A program made the position numbers and the translations under genes. DNA of 64,000 bases from Tipula vernalis (Eukaryota > Arthropoda > Insecta > Diptera > Tipulidae): contig OY282560.1 in NCBI GenBank assembly GCA_958295665.1, positions 149,102,091 through 149,166,090 of the forward strand, read 5' to 3'. The notes beneath the pieces are model-generated. The model worked only from the letters and a program-made list of their open reading frames with translations, was not told the origin of the DNA and made no database searches. Positions 21,553 through 32,363 of this stretch are shown piece after piece. Position 1 is the first letter of the stretch, and each line of letters begins with the position of its first letter.

Positions 21553-24165
21553 TGTTACGACTGGCATACGTCTCCACTTCATACAGAGGAAAAAGAAATT
21601 TTTTTTGCGAAAATTCCAAACGCTCAAATAATCTGAAATTTTTTTATCGTTATAAAATACCATGACCACCATGGTGTTTATACCTATGCTCGCTTTTATG
21701 ATTTCCGAATTTAAATCCAATATTCCCTTCGATTGCTATGTCAACATATTTTAAATTTTTTTCCATTTACTTGTTTTCTATATTGCCATGTACAAACATA
21801 TATATCTCTTGCGAGTTGGTGTGTGTACATGTATTATGTAGATGGAATATTTGCGTTATTAAAATGTTCAATCTGGAATATTCTATTTTTCTTTATGGTA
21901 TCATTGGCTTAAATTAACGCGTGATGTTTGCTCTGAGTGGGGATAGAACCGATCGGGGTATTAGACATGAATCCGATGCGGCCGTACAGATAAGTATGTA
22001 CATGTGTTCGTCGTCGTTGTTCGTCTTATTCGTTAAAAAAAAAATAAATAAATAAATGATGAACGATGTGCACAAATACAACGAGTAGGACGAACAGCGA
22101 TGCGAAGTAGAAAATAGGAGGGGGAAATTTTCTGATTTTTTTTGATGTAAAAATATTTTTTTAGTGGATAGTCTAATTTTGATTTTTAATAAGATCAGTT
22201 GAGTGTTGATTTTTCTAAAAGAGAGTCTAGTTTTGATTTTAAAAGAGTCAAGTTTGGTAGTTAGTAGAGTGTGGAGTTTTGGACATTTTTATTTCTGATA
22301 AATAATTAAATTAAGCTTTTGTGTTAAAAAAAAAAAATAAATGTCGAAAATTATGTTTGGTTATAAGAACAATTAATAAAAAGTAATAAATGGTGTAGTT
22401 GATTAATCTTGCCGTGTGAAAAGAACTTTTATAAATTATAATTATAAGCAATTTTTTTATTAAAATAAATTATAAAAAAATATTATGTTTGATTGAAAGA
22501 AAAAAAAATATTTTTGTTTAAGTTGTAAAACTAATGTGCGCGGTTGGAAAAATTTTCCTTTGTGCTCGACCGCGTACCATTAAGATTAGTTTTTTTATTT
22601 TTATCTTAGTTTTGGTGATAAAAGTATAAAAGATAAAAACACTATTGGAATTTAAAAATTTGTTGCCGTGTGGCATAGTAGTTTTAATAATAATCTGATT
22701 AATTTTGTATTGAACCAAAAGACGTTAAAATGTTGAAAATGTTAAAATAAACCCCGTTAGGTTAAACGGGAAAACGAATAAAGATAAAATAAAAAAAACG
22801 TAAAAAGTAAAATTAATTGAACAAATAATAAAGTTAATACAAAAAAAAAAAAAAAAAAAAAAATTCTGCATCATCAATCAGTTTCCTTTTGATGTGTTAA
22901 ATTGAATAAAAGCCATATAGTTAAGTCCATTGTACCAGCTTGTGATTTTTCGGTTGTCGGCTTAAAGCTGTTGTGATCAAAGTTATGGTGGTCAATTGAG
23001 GACTGTTAAACCGTAATAAAAAGACAGTGTTCCGGTCAGTGGGGACAGTGCAGCCGTTTTTTTTAGAGGGGGATCCTGCGTCGGCGCTGGTTGCGGTTGG
23101 TCGGACGGGCCTTTAAAACAACAAGGTAACACAATTAAGGGATAAACAATCTGGCTAAGTAAATTTTAGTTGCTTAAGTTTGTAACAGGTTGTTTCTCCT
23201 TTCTATTTTCATTATATTGTACATATATTACTATTTTTACCGTTTGTTTTCGGCGTTTCGTGGTGGTGCACCGATTTGGTGAAAACCCCACTCAGAGCAA
23301 TTATTGTCCGGTTATATTTTTTTCCGTCATTTTGATTGATTGCGTTTGGAATTTCCGTTCTTTTTCTCTTCACTTCTGCTCGGTTGTCCGTTTTTGGGTG
23401 TGGTTCGACCCCCATAACGGTTCATTTCTTTCAGGTATTTTTGTGTTTTCCTTAATTTTCTTAAAAACAGTGCTAGTAAAAGTGAAACTTAACATTAGCG
23501 TAGAATCAGTTTTAACGTAATTTATCTTGTTTAATTTTAAATTTTTTCTCTTTTACCATAACCTAAAATTTGTTCTTTGAATTTCTTACTGTAGTGTGCT
23601 ACGCCGCACCATGTGCGTGTAAACAAATAATTGATCGGATGATGTGAGGTGTGGTCATGTGAAGGGTCGGCCTTTTTTCCACCCTTTTCCGTGCGTGCCG
23701 TTCGTTCCTCTAGGACAGGCTGTGCTGGAGGGCGGCACGCCATATGAGTTGATCGCGTCGGGGTGACAGTCTCGTTCCGGGGGATTGTCACTGGGATTGT
23801 CATGCGGGCGTCCTTCCCTCATAAATGGCATCGGTAGCCGTCGCGACTGGGAAACAGCATCCCAGTAGGCGGGCCGATGAGGGGAGGCCCGTGTGGCAGT
23901 CACGGCGGTGATCGCCTGGGATTGAGACGGTCACTCCGGATCGATCACTCCCAGCTTATCATTTTCTTTTTGCCGCTGAGGCCGTGGCAATTTAATTTTT
24001 AATTTCCATTTGCCCCTCTAATTTTGTTCTTCATGCGGTTATTCAAGCATGAGAAAAATGTCTGAGAATCCCCACGCCGCACCGTGAGCTCTAGCCAGCT
24101 ACTATACCGCATCAGACCGCTATTCTCATGTCTGTTAACGGAATCCCTTGGGGGATTCCGTGACA
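21553..24165. mobile_element. 2.6 kb non-coding insertion with TG...CA ends and ACTG target duplication
   Basis: Begins TGTTACGACTGG and ends ATTCCGTGACA, flanked by a perfect 4-bp duplication ACTG (21549-21552 and 24166-24169). Removing it rejoins a normal copy of the host LTR. TG...CA ends with a 4-bp duplication are typical of Ty3-type integration, but I find no second LTR copy inside and no coding sequence. It is therefore either a very long solo LTR or a non-autonomous element. It holds an A-run at 22841-22863 and a GC-rich block at about 23650-23960 unlike its surroundings. A short hairpin (GGAATCCC / GGGATTCC) lies at 24140-24159 near its right end. Confidence 0.7.
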
Positions 24166-24169
24166 ACTG

Positions 24170-24540
24170 TTTATCAATAAAAATTCACAAAATCACTTTA
24201 TATAAATTACTCTCAAATTTTACTGATCACTTTTACTTTTTATTTTACACTAAAACACTTTTTAAATCACTTTTTAATTCCTTTTAATCTTTACACTATG
24301 GCTTACCAAATATTACTAATCCAATTCGACTTCGTTCGCCTTTTTATATACATAGTTTATTAATAAAAATTCACAAAATCACTTTATTTAAATTATTCTC
24401 AAATTTTACTGTACATTTATAATTTTTATTTCCACTAAAAAATTTTTTAAATCACTTTTTAATTACTTTTTAATCTTACACTGTCGCTTTCCAAATACTA
24501 ATAATCCAATTCGATCTTGTTCGCCTTTTTATATACATAA
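24170..24540 (-). repeat. Tandem duplication of the LTR promoter region
   Basis: Two adjacent copies of about 183 bp, each starting near ATCAATAAAAATTCAC (or TTAATAAAAATTCAC) and ending at the TATA-containing CCTTTTTATATACATA. On the minus strand this LTR therefore has two TATA boxes (near 24340 and 24525). Confidence 0.7.
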
Positions 24541-24699
24541 ACCAAACTGCTGGAAAGTTCATTACTTTTCCAGTTAGAATAGCGTAGAAATATCTAGAAC
24601 TGTTTTATCATGGAAAATTTCATTTAGTACAGTAAAACAATGAGCTGTTAGTTAAACTTATTCTATCACACGCTAGGTGTCACCGCCACAATATATTAT

Positions 24700-25143
24700 T
24701 GTGACGGTGACACCTAGTGTGTGTTAGAGGAAGTTAAATTAATAGCTCAAAGTCTAACTGTTTTAAGGGAATTTTCCATGATAAAAATTGTTCTAAATGT
24801 TTCTACGCTATTCTAACTGGAAAAATGACTAGAATCTTGGTTTGTGTATATAAAAAGGCGGACCAGATCGAATTGGATTAGTAGTATTTGAAAAGCGACA
24901 GTGTGACGATTAAAAAATAATTAAAAAGTGATTTAAAAAGTGTTTTTGTGCGAAATAAAAATTACAGGTGTACAGTAAAATTTAAGAATAATTTATATAA
25001 AGTGATTTTGTGAATTTAATTAATAAACTGTGTTGTAATTAATTTTGTGAAATTAATAAATTTGTTGGTGATAAATTAAATTGATTTTGTATTATTCACA
25101 ATCCAGTGATACGACCTTTAATTGACAAGGCAAAAACGTAACA
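24700..25143 (+). mobile_element. Complete plus-strand LTR of the same family
   Basis: 444 bp, TGTGACGGTGACACC...GGCAAAAACGTAACA, with TG...CA ends, a TATA box (TATATAAAAAG) at about 24848-24858 and AT-rich R/U5. It lies head to head with the minus-strand LTR ending at 24690; only ATATATTAT (24691-24699) separates them. No primer site or gag follows, so it is a solo or 3' LTR. I see no target duplication. Confidence 0.8.
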
Positions 25144-25606
25144 TTACGCAAAGAAATATCTTATGCGCAAACCCTATGTGTCTGTGGTGGCGAATGTATT
25201 GCAATTTATTAAAAGAAATGTAGAAAAAAACGAAAAAAAAAGAAAAAAAGGTAGCGTCGATCGAAGAAGAAAGTCACGCGGTGATAAAATTAACATAAAA
25301 AAATAAAATAAAAGTAAAACAACAATTTAGTTTGATTTATAGTAAAGTAATAAAGTAATAAATAAATTATTGATTATATAAATAATAGTGATTTGTATAA
25401 TTACTAAATTTTGGTGGGTTAACCTACAAAATAATTGGCGCACAACGAAGGCAACGCCTTATACCGAGCCCCTTGGCGTCTCACACTGTTTTTTTACAAA
25501 TAGGCGTCACACACGTAATAAATTGGCGGCCTTTAAACTATTAGATTAGTTTTACTATTTTAATCATGCTTGCTACTACATAAATAACCGTGGTTTATAT
25601 CTAGTA
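25144..25606. other. Spacer, possibly a retroelement leader
   Basis: AT-rich, non-coding. At about 25434 the sequence TTGGCGCACAACGAAGGC has the look of a primer binding site, but I cannot match it firmly to a tRNA and no gag follows. Confidence 0.25.
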
Positions 25607-25617
25607 CTAGTAATTAC

Positions 25618-25633
25618 CCGTCAAATCTGACGG
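25618..25633 (-). promoter_or_regulatory. Helitron 1 3' terminal hairpin
   Basis: Six-base-pair stem CCGTCA/TGACGG with a 4-base loop, 7 bases before the terminal CTAG. This is the rolling-circle termination signal expected at a Helitron 3' end. Confidence 0.8.
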
Positions 25634-25979
25634 AAGTTTCTGAAAACTCAATATATAGTAGTTCACATATTTATTTGCTTTTTATACCCCTTACTTCCCC
25701 TTCCTAAAAGATCGTAACATATTTCAAAACCCCTCCCTCTCCTAGACGTAACATAAAAGTATTCACATTTTTAAGTTATTTTAATCACGTGAAAGTGAAT
25801 TTTGCAATTAAGAAAACGGGCTATCAATGATATGATCTATGTTCACTCCTCCCTATCTTTAACAAATCGTAACAAATCATGAAGCCACCCCCATCAAGCG
25901 TTACGTAATATGGCCCCATAGCCTGAAAAGTAAAATGTTTTTTTTTTCCTAAAATAATACGAAATAAGACAATTTAATA

Positions 25980-28900
25980 TTAATTCAATAATTCTTTTAT
26001 CACAACGTTTCTTGTAAATGTACAGTTATCATTTATTATTGCGCCTTGGTATGAGAAATTGTTGATCAGCACTCTAAGGTTTTCATGATTTCGTACTCGC
26101 GTTAAAGCTACATAAAGCTAGCCATGAGCAAAAACAGGTTCTGGTAAAAACACCCCAACCTTATCGAATGATTGTCCCTGAGCCTTGTTAATCGTCATTG
26201 CAAAAGCCAAAATGAAGGGAAATTGTCGTCGCTTCATTTGAAATCCTAAGCTGCTCTCGCTTGGTTCCAAGTCGATTCGGGGGATGCAAACTTCCGCTCC
26301 CTTATTGCTGCCTGCGATTATTTCCGCCTTGATACAATTCCTGAACAGCTTTTTCACGATCAATCGAGTTCCATTCAGAAGTCCATTCTTTGGATCCAAA
26401 TTCCTTAGCAACATGATGAACGCACCAACTTTAAATTTCAGTGAATGAGGAGGCATGCCAGAAGGGGTCTGAGAATTCAAAAATTCGACTGGAAAATCGA
26501 TTGCATCGTTCGGGTCGTCGGAGATCATTGAGTTAATGCTCGGGAAGGTTGTTGCATCTCCCGGTAAAAGATCGAGAATGGCATTGTTGAGCTTTGTGAC
26601 ATGAACATTTTTTGGACTGAGAATGATCTTGTTGGCGACATCGGCGATTTCATCAGCAGTTGTTGTTCGAATTTCAACTCCAAAAATTGATCGAATGATG
26701 TTTTCAGGCTCTATCATTTCCTCAGGAATTTCGACTAAATCGGGATCGGCTTCTTCCAGATCATTTCGCAATCTGCCATCGCCCAATTGCAAAACCCATT
26801 CGTTGAACTCTCGTTGTCCAAATGCTCGCATGTTGGTGATGAGAGTTCGCTGCTTCACATGTCGCCACAAAAGAGAATTTTTCACGCACATTTCGATGAT
26901 ATCAGCATTTTTTCCTCTGGGAACAACATTTGAGGTTTGTCGAAAGTCACCGCCAAGGATGAGAAGCTTGCCACCGAAATGACGAATATTATTCATGATT
27001 CCTCGCAGAAGCAGATCAATTACTCGAAGAGAATGCGAAGAAAGCATTGAAGCCTCATCGATAATGAGCATTGCAGCTTCTCATAATTTAATGGATTCCT
27101 GCGAGGGGATTTTCATGGATGACACCGATGTTTCGTTAGCAGAAAGCGGGATTTTGAAACCACTGTGGGCAGTTCTACCACCAACTAATAAATCCGCTGC
27201 AATTCCTGTCGTGGCGAAAGCATGAACAACTTTACTCTGGCCTCTTACATAACTCATCAAAGTGTTGTAAAGGTAAGTTTTTCCCGAACCGCCAGGACCG
27301 TCGAGGAAGAAAAATCTCGACTCAGCCATCGAATCATCAATTACAGCAGCAATCTCTTCGAAAATGGCACGCTGCATTGGGTTAAGGGTGGCGATCAAGT
27401 TTATGGCCATTTAAGCTTGCTCTTTGACATCGAAAACATGTTCGACGTTTTGAATCGGGCCCGGTTCAGGAAGGCGAAAATCTGTGCATTTCATGCCATT
27501 CATGCCCAAAATAACCTCAATGTCTTGAAGCAGTTTCTTTTCAGCGGTTATGTGATCGAAATACATGATGTAGTCGGCGATTAAATACTCCTTGAATTGC
27601 TCGAAAAGCGCAAGAGGATTTTTTGGCGAATTGAAGACACAAATCAAAGCAAATGTTAGGCGAATTTGATGCGGCATGCACACATGACTTGCTTCACTTA
27701 AACATCATTCCCATTCGCTATCATCCTCAAGAAGGTTCATGGCTCGTGCTGCATCATTGAAGGTGTCAAAAATCACTGAATCGACGGTCTTAAGATCTGT
27801 AAAACTTTGAGCTCCACGAATGTGTTGTAATAGCAGTCTCAAATAAAAGCGCTCGCGATCTTTCGGACTGACAGCATACATTCGAGTGATAATCCTATCT
27901 CCTCTCTGCTTGCGAACTTTCCAAATGCAAAAAGTTTTGTCAAATACGTAATGCTCAGGAATTTCGGAATACAAATATTGTCGAGCAGTCTCGTCTTCGT
28001 GCTTATTAAGCTCAAACCATGTAGTCAGATGTGTGTATCGGTGTTGAGCTCGATCAGCTGCAGCATCTTCTTGGTCGTCTTGAAAATAAACCATTTGTTC
28101 GTCAGGAAGATGGATGGCAAGACGATAAACAACATGCGATCGATCGATCATTGGATTTTCGAGCTGTCGCCAAATTGCTTCAGGAGCACAAACATAACGC
28201 GCATCGAGAAATTGCTTAATTTCATCATGAACAATCGGTCCTTGTGCACTTAATTCAACAGAAGCACAATCATATCCTTTGTACATATATATATTTGAAA
28301 ATGTACTTGATTGCTTGAACGGTTTGGCAGGATTCGACGTTAATGTGACAATTGAATTTGCGTGTTAAAAATTTGTTGTATGGAACGACATGACGATTAT
28401 CAATTTTCCTTTCTCCTATTTGAATCTCAATGCCTTCACGACGACGATAAATGGCAAAACCAATAACTTCGGTTAACGTTTCCTTGCAAAAGGATTTCGG
28501 AAATCTTTTTGCACATTCACCTTTTTCCATGCAAGGCGCAAGTGGGTTCTCATTGCCGCAAGGTCCATGTATCATCGAGCAAACAACGATTTCATGCAAT
28601 ATGGGTTCCAGTTGCTGTTCAGGAATCTCAGCGCACACAAATCGATCAATCTTCTTGGCTGTGTCGATTTTTGAGTCATTGGCCAGAATGAAGAGCATGT
28701 GAGCATGGGAAAGTCCTCTTTTTTGAAACTCAATCGTGTAAACGTATGCAATGACATTTCCAAAAACCTTGTTCTTTACTATGTCATCGAGTAGTGCTTT
28801 CAACTTAATGCTGAACACTCGAGCAACCAAATCTGGTCTGCCTCCGGGCTGTTGTACAGGAAAAAGGTTTTCTCGAATCTCTGGCCAATTGGGATTGCAT

Positions 28901-30341
28901 GTCATAGTAATGAAAAGATCAGGCTTGCCGTACTTTGCCACAATTGCCATAGAGTTGTGATACTTTTCGCGCATGTTGCGAGGGGAACCTTGAAATGAAG
29001 ATGGCAAGATGACAGATCGACCAACTGTAGTTCCATGACAAATTGCCACATTATTCAAAACGTCCATTAGACCTCGATATTGCTCGACTCGTAAGCGTCC
29101 CTGCTGATTGCACACAAAGTTCAAATTGTTGGCTTCAACTTGCAGATGAGCATCAACAGCCCACTTCTGAAACAATTTTCCGCCATGGAGAATTGGATTG
29201 AAGCGACCGACTCGAATGGCAATTTGTGCAACTTTCCATTGCAGAAGAGTGATTTTAGTTCGCTTACTCTCGAGACAATGAGCGGTATTCATTTGCATGT
29301 TTGGTTGCCAGCCAGCTTCCCCAAAAGATAGAATAGTACGTATGTCATCGGATCCAAATGTAAACTTAAAATGTTGAGGTTGATGAGAGGCTGTTCATCA
29401 TTACGTGGGTAAACTCGAAAATGACGTTCAAATGGAGGCTGTCCGTCGGCAGAGCGAAAAATCATTGCCACCTCGTTAACTGTTGGAAGATCGTAACGAC
29501 GTTTATCGTCATTACGATCGCGCCAAAATGTCATGTCGGCTGCCGCTGCTTGTTCTTCCTCCCGCTCAACCTCACCAAGATTTCGGTAGGCTTTCGCATA
29601 AATATTTTGCTCTCGAATCATTTCATCCAAAGCGCTGACAATAGTTGCGTTCAATCGCGAATTAGCAGGATGATTCATGCGATCTTCATTCGCCATAGCT
29701 GAGTCGATAACATATAGCTGAGCATATTGTCGTTGCTCACCTTCAGCTGGATGCATGTGGCCAGTACGATGATAGATCTGACCGTGAACGCGAAAAACAT
29801 AAGGGCCTCGTCCTTGAAACTGATGAATTTGCGCACCCATTGAAGCAAATGCAAGCATAGAGTTGTACGATCGAATGTTATCATGAAAGGCTCGAAAATG
29901 TGGGTGATGAGGACTACTGAGAAGCTCATGAAGAAGAAACGGAAATTGTCGCATTTGCTGGCAGCTAGTTTCAAGCAATACAGTTCCTTTGTGGCAACAA
30001 AATTTGAAGTTTCCATCCGACGATTTTTCAGCACTAAAATTGAGAGAATGGCAATGTCGACATTCGACATTCATCACACCACAACTGTGAGCATTAATTT
30101 CATTGTCTCGGAAGGTTTCATGATCAAAAATCGATGAATTCCCAGCGGCTCTCGATCTTCGCATCCGATTTGCATTTTGAGCTCTGCGAATTATGCCTTC
30201 TCCCGGCATTTTATTTAAAAGTCGTTGGCGTTTTTGCTCATTATTGCGTTGACGACCTTCTTGCGACTGTCGATTTCTCCACCTTAGTTGTCGTTCACAA
30301 TTCAAACGCAATTTCCGTCCTTCCAGAGTTTCTCGTTCCAT
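25980..30341 (-). pseudogene. Helitron 1 RepHel protein (Rep nuclease plus PIF1 helicase), pseudogene
   Basis: Initiates rolling-circle transposition: the Rep domain nicks and joins DNA and the helicase unwinds it. N-terminal part 30341-29289 has a Cys/His motif (CRHCHSLNF...CCHKG). Rep part 29298-28270 has the HUH-type GLSHAHMLF and the Tyr motif KYIFKY. Linker 28286-27705 has LEDDSEW. PIF1 has Walker A GPGGSGKT (27410-27081), Walker B LIIDEASM and NKAQGQSF (27071-26118), ending LYVALTRVRN. Lesions: a one-base frameshift near 29325; a frameshift at about 28284-28292 in a TA run just after the Tyr motif; in-frame stops at 27705, 27411, 27081 and 26115 (Gln in HGQLYVAL replaced by TAG). The frame is otherwise continuous from 28286 to 25980. 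Confidence 0.85.
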
Positions 30342-30900
30342 TCTAGTTAAAAAGTTTAAAATTTTGATTTCTCATGTAAAGTAAAATTTAAATAATTTAA
30401 TCTTTTTCGGGAACATTGACATTTCAAAAGTATTAATATTGCTTACATTTATTAAGGTCTATATAACAAATCTATTTACACAACGTCTGTGTAAATTCGT
30501 TAAAAATTGAGCGAAAGTTTCGCTCTAATTTTTCACACGTTAGTGCAATAATAAAAAACTATCTTTAAATGCAATAAAATGACACAATTTTAACACTTTA
30601 TTCACACGTAAAACATAAGAACTAAACAAAACAATTGAAGAAATAAAATAAATTTCAGTTTCTTATTTTTATAAACACACCCGATACCTATATGAGTATT
30701 TGAAACTAATTTTACAATGGTTCCTATGGTCATGATTGCATCGAAAGGGCTCCACGAATTAAAAAAGGCTCACTTAGCTGAAATTTACAGCGGGCCGTAT
30801 TATACGCGAAATATTGATACAATGAGGTGTTGGTGCATTTAGTTTGTAGTAGTGTTAGTGTGTGGGGTGTATAATTATACATATAGCGTCTCGCCCCACA

Positions 30901-31224
30901 CTGGGTATATTATTTAATAATAAATAAAGAGGATATAGTTTTCAATTCGTTATGTTGTAATGAAATGCCGTTATAAAATGAAAAAAAAAAAAATAATGCA
31001 AAACGTTCTTGGTGAGGATCGAACCCGAAAGCTTATTGGAAAAAATTGTATATCGAAAAATAATTTTCGGTACCAGCCTAAATGTACATTACAGTTTTAA
31101 AAAATGTATTATTACATATTACATTATAATCATTGTGTTACAATATAAAATTTTATGTTTTTCAATTCGTATTGAAAAAATGAAATACCGTTATAGGCAA
31201 ATAAATTATTAAAATTAATAAGTA
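30901..31224. repeat. Spacer with partial copy of a SINE-like unit
   Basis: About 218 bp apart, two stretches share TTCAATTCGT...ATGAAAT-CCGTTATA and then GAACCCGAAA: 30943-31032 and 31161-31250. The left copy has on minus a near-consensus box B (GGGTTCGATCC at about 31017-31027) but no box A. Further left, GTGTGGGG and CCCCACAC form an inverted repeat around 30867-30900. Confidence 0.4.
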
Positions 31225-31320
31225 CTTCGATGAGCATCGAACCCGAAACATTTTCTATTCGAAGTTCCTTGTTAAAAAGTCACCACCTATATCACTCGGT
31301 CTACTCAGTTATAAAATTCA
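31225..31320 (-). repeat. tRNA-like (class II, Leu/Ser-type) SINE remnant
   Basis: On minus, ACCGAGTGATATAGGTGGTGAC near 31285-31306 resembles the D-arm/box A of tRNA-Leu or tRNA-Ser (GCCGAGTGGTTAAGGCG). A box B (GGGTTCGATGC, 31234-31244) lies about 45 bases on, a spacing that allows for an anticodon and variable arm. The arms do not pair well enough for a working tRNA, so a SINE head is the likelier reading. Confidence 0.45.
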
Positions 31321-31644
31321 AGCATCTAAATTGGAAATATAAGAAAAGCGTTACGGCCGCACACTGTGAATTATATATTAGTAGATTCTACGAAATAAAA
31401 TTTAAAAAAAAAAACGAAGCCTGACGATGTTTGAGAATAAAAATCAATTTACTAAAATGCAAAATTGTGAATTAAAATTTTATTAATTTCAATTAAAATT
31501 GTGTACAAGCTGTAATTCAAAACACAACACAAAATAATGCATTTTAAAACCCCATATGATCTTGTTTACGTTTCATAGGAAAATAAAAACCTTTATTCCC
31601 TTAACTAAAATCACTACAAATTTAATTTTTTTGTCATGGCTTTT

Positions 31645-31792
31645 TATGTAGTGGCATTGTACAACATCATCCGCCATTTCAAAATCATCGTAAGCTGAAT
31701 CAAAAAAAAAAAAAAAAAACGCCGCCTACTTTATTTTATTTTGTTGTGAAAATTTCTACTATAATAGCAAGTATGATTAATGCCACTACATA
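31645..31792. mobile_element. Small hairpin MITE inserted in the left TIR
   Basis: Perfect 14-bp inverted repeat TATGTAGTGGCATT (31645-31658) and AATGCCACTACATA (31779-31792). Read as TA + TGTAGTGGCATT...AATGCCACTACA + TA it has the TA duplication of Tc1/mariner-type MITEs. It ends exactly where the strong TIR match to the right arm starts (31793), which supports a separate insertion. Confidence 0.55.
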
Positions 31793-32220
31793 ATAGACCG
31801 GGAGCCGTAGAGTAATAAAAATGAACGAAAACGTACACGGTTTCTCCATACGCGATTCTCAAGGATAATAAAATTTCGAACTGAAACGTAAAAATAAAAT
31901 AATAATTTTTGTTGACGATGTCCTTCAAATTGACTCTCAAACTGGTAAGTGTCGTTGTTAAAAAAAAACGACAAGGTACACGGATAGTTATTTGACTAAC
32001 ATAATGTAGATCTCCAATCATAAAAAAAATCATTGAAGCGTCGAACAGTTTTTGGTGACCTTCAGTAAGAAAATGAGATTTGAAACAGGTGTTGTCGTTG
32101 TTAAAAAAAAACAATAAGGTACACGGCAAATTCGTAAATCATTTGAAAGATTTCATTGCGAGCTTTCCAAATATATAAGTACTTGGTTTTTATATAGGCG
32201 ATGACAAAGATGGTCAATTT
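31793..32220. repeat. Left terminal inverted repeat (core)
   Basis: Reverse complement of 38235-38656 with few differences. It contains an internal direct repeat: GTCGTTGTTAAAAAAAAAC followed by ...AAGGTACACGG occurs near 31951-31982 and again near 32094-32125. Confidence 0.85.
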
Positions 32221-32363
32221 TACATAGTAATGTATTTCTACAACAACTGAAACAATTTTATGTAATAGCATGTTCAAATGTTTAGTACATATTCAGTTAT
32301 TTTCTCAAGTGTATAGAATCGCAAAAGTGGTGCATTAGCAAAACTAGAATTACATTTTTTCAA

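Larger units (their letters stand above)
21457..24690 (-). mobile_element. Second minus-strand LTR, split by a nested insertion
   Basis: The LTR runs from 24690 to 24166 and resumes from 21552 to 21457; the gap is the 2.6 kb insertion at 21553-24165. It contains a tandem duplication of its promoter/R region and lacks the TG at its inner end where it meets the neighbouring LTR. Confidence 0.7.
25607..30900 (-). mobile_element. Helitron 1 (decayed, 5' end uncertain)
   Basis: Rolling-circle transposon read on minus. The 3' end is clear: hairpin CCGTCA-loop-TGACGG at 25618-25633, then GTAATTA and the terminal CTAG at 25607-25610, followed by T, as Helitrons insert between A and T. The 5' TC end should lie upstream of 30341. 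I could not decide between candidates, one being an A|TCCTC near 30935; 30900 is only a rough limit. The coding part is RepHel with many lesions. Confidence 0.75.

Noticed and set aside
23860..23910. Hammerhead ribozyme core (CGATGAG and a nearby GAAAC)
   Set aside because: The invariant CUGANGA core is not matched and I cannot pair the three stems.
26623..27584. Plus-strand open frames opposite the Helitron 1 helicase
   Set aside because: They are antisense shadows of the PIF1 coding sequence, whose motifs are clear on minus.
31225..31320. Functional tRNA-Leu or tRNA-Ser gene
   Set aside because: Acceptor and anticodon stems do not pair and there is no clear anticodon loop.
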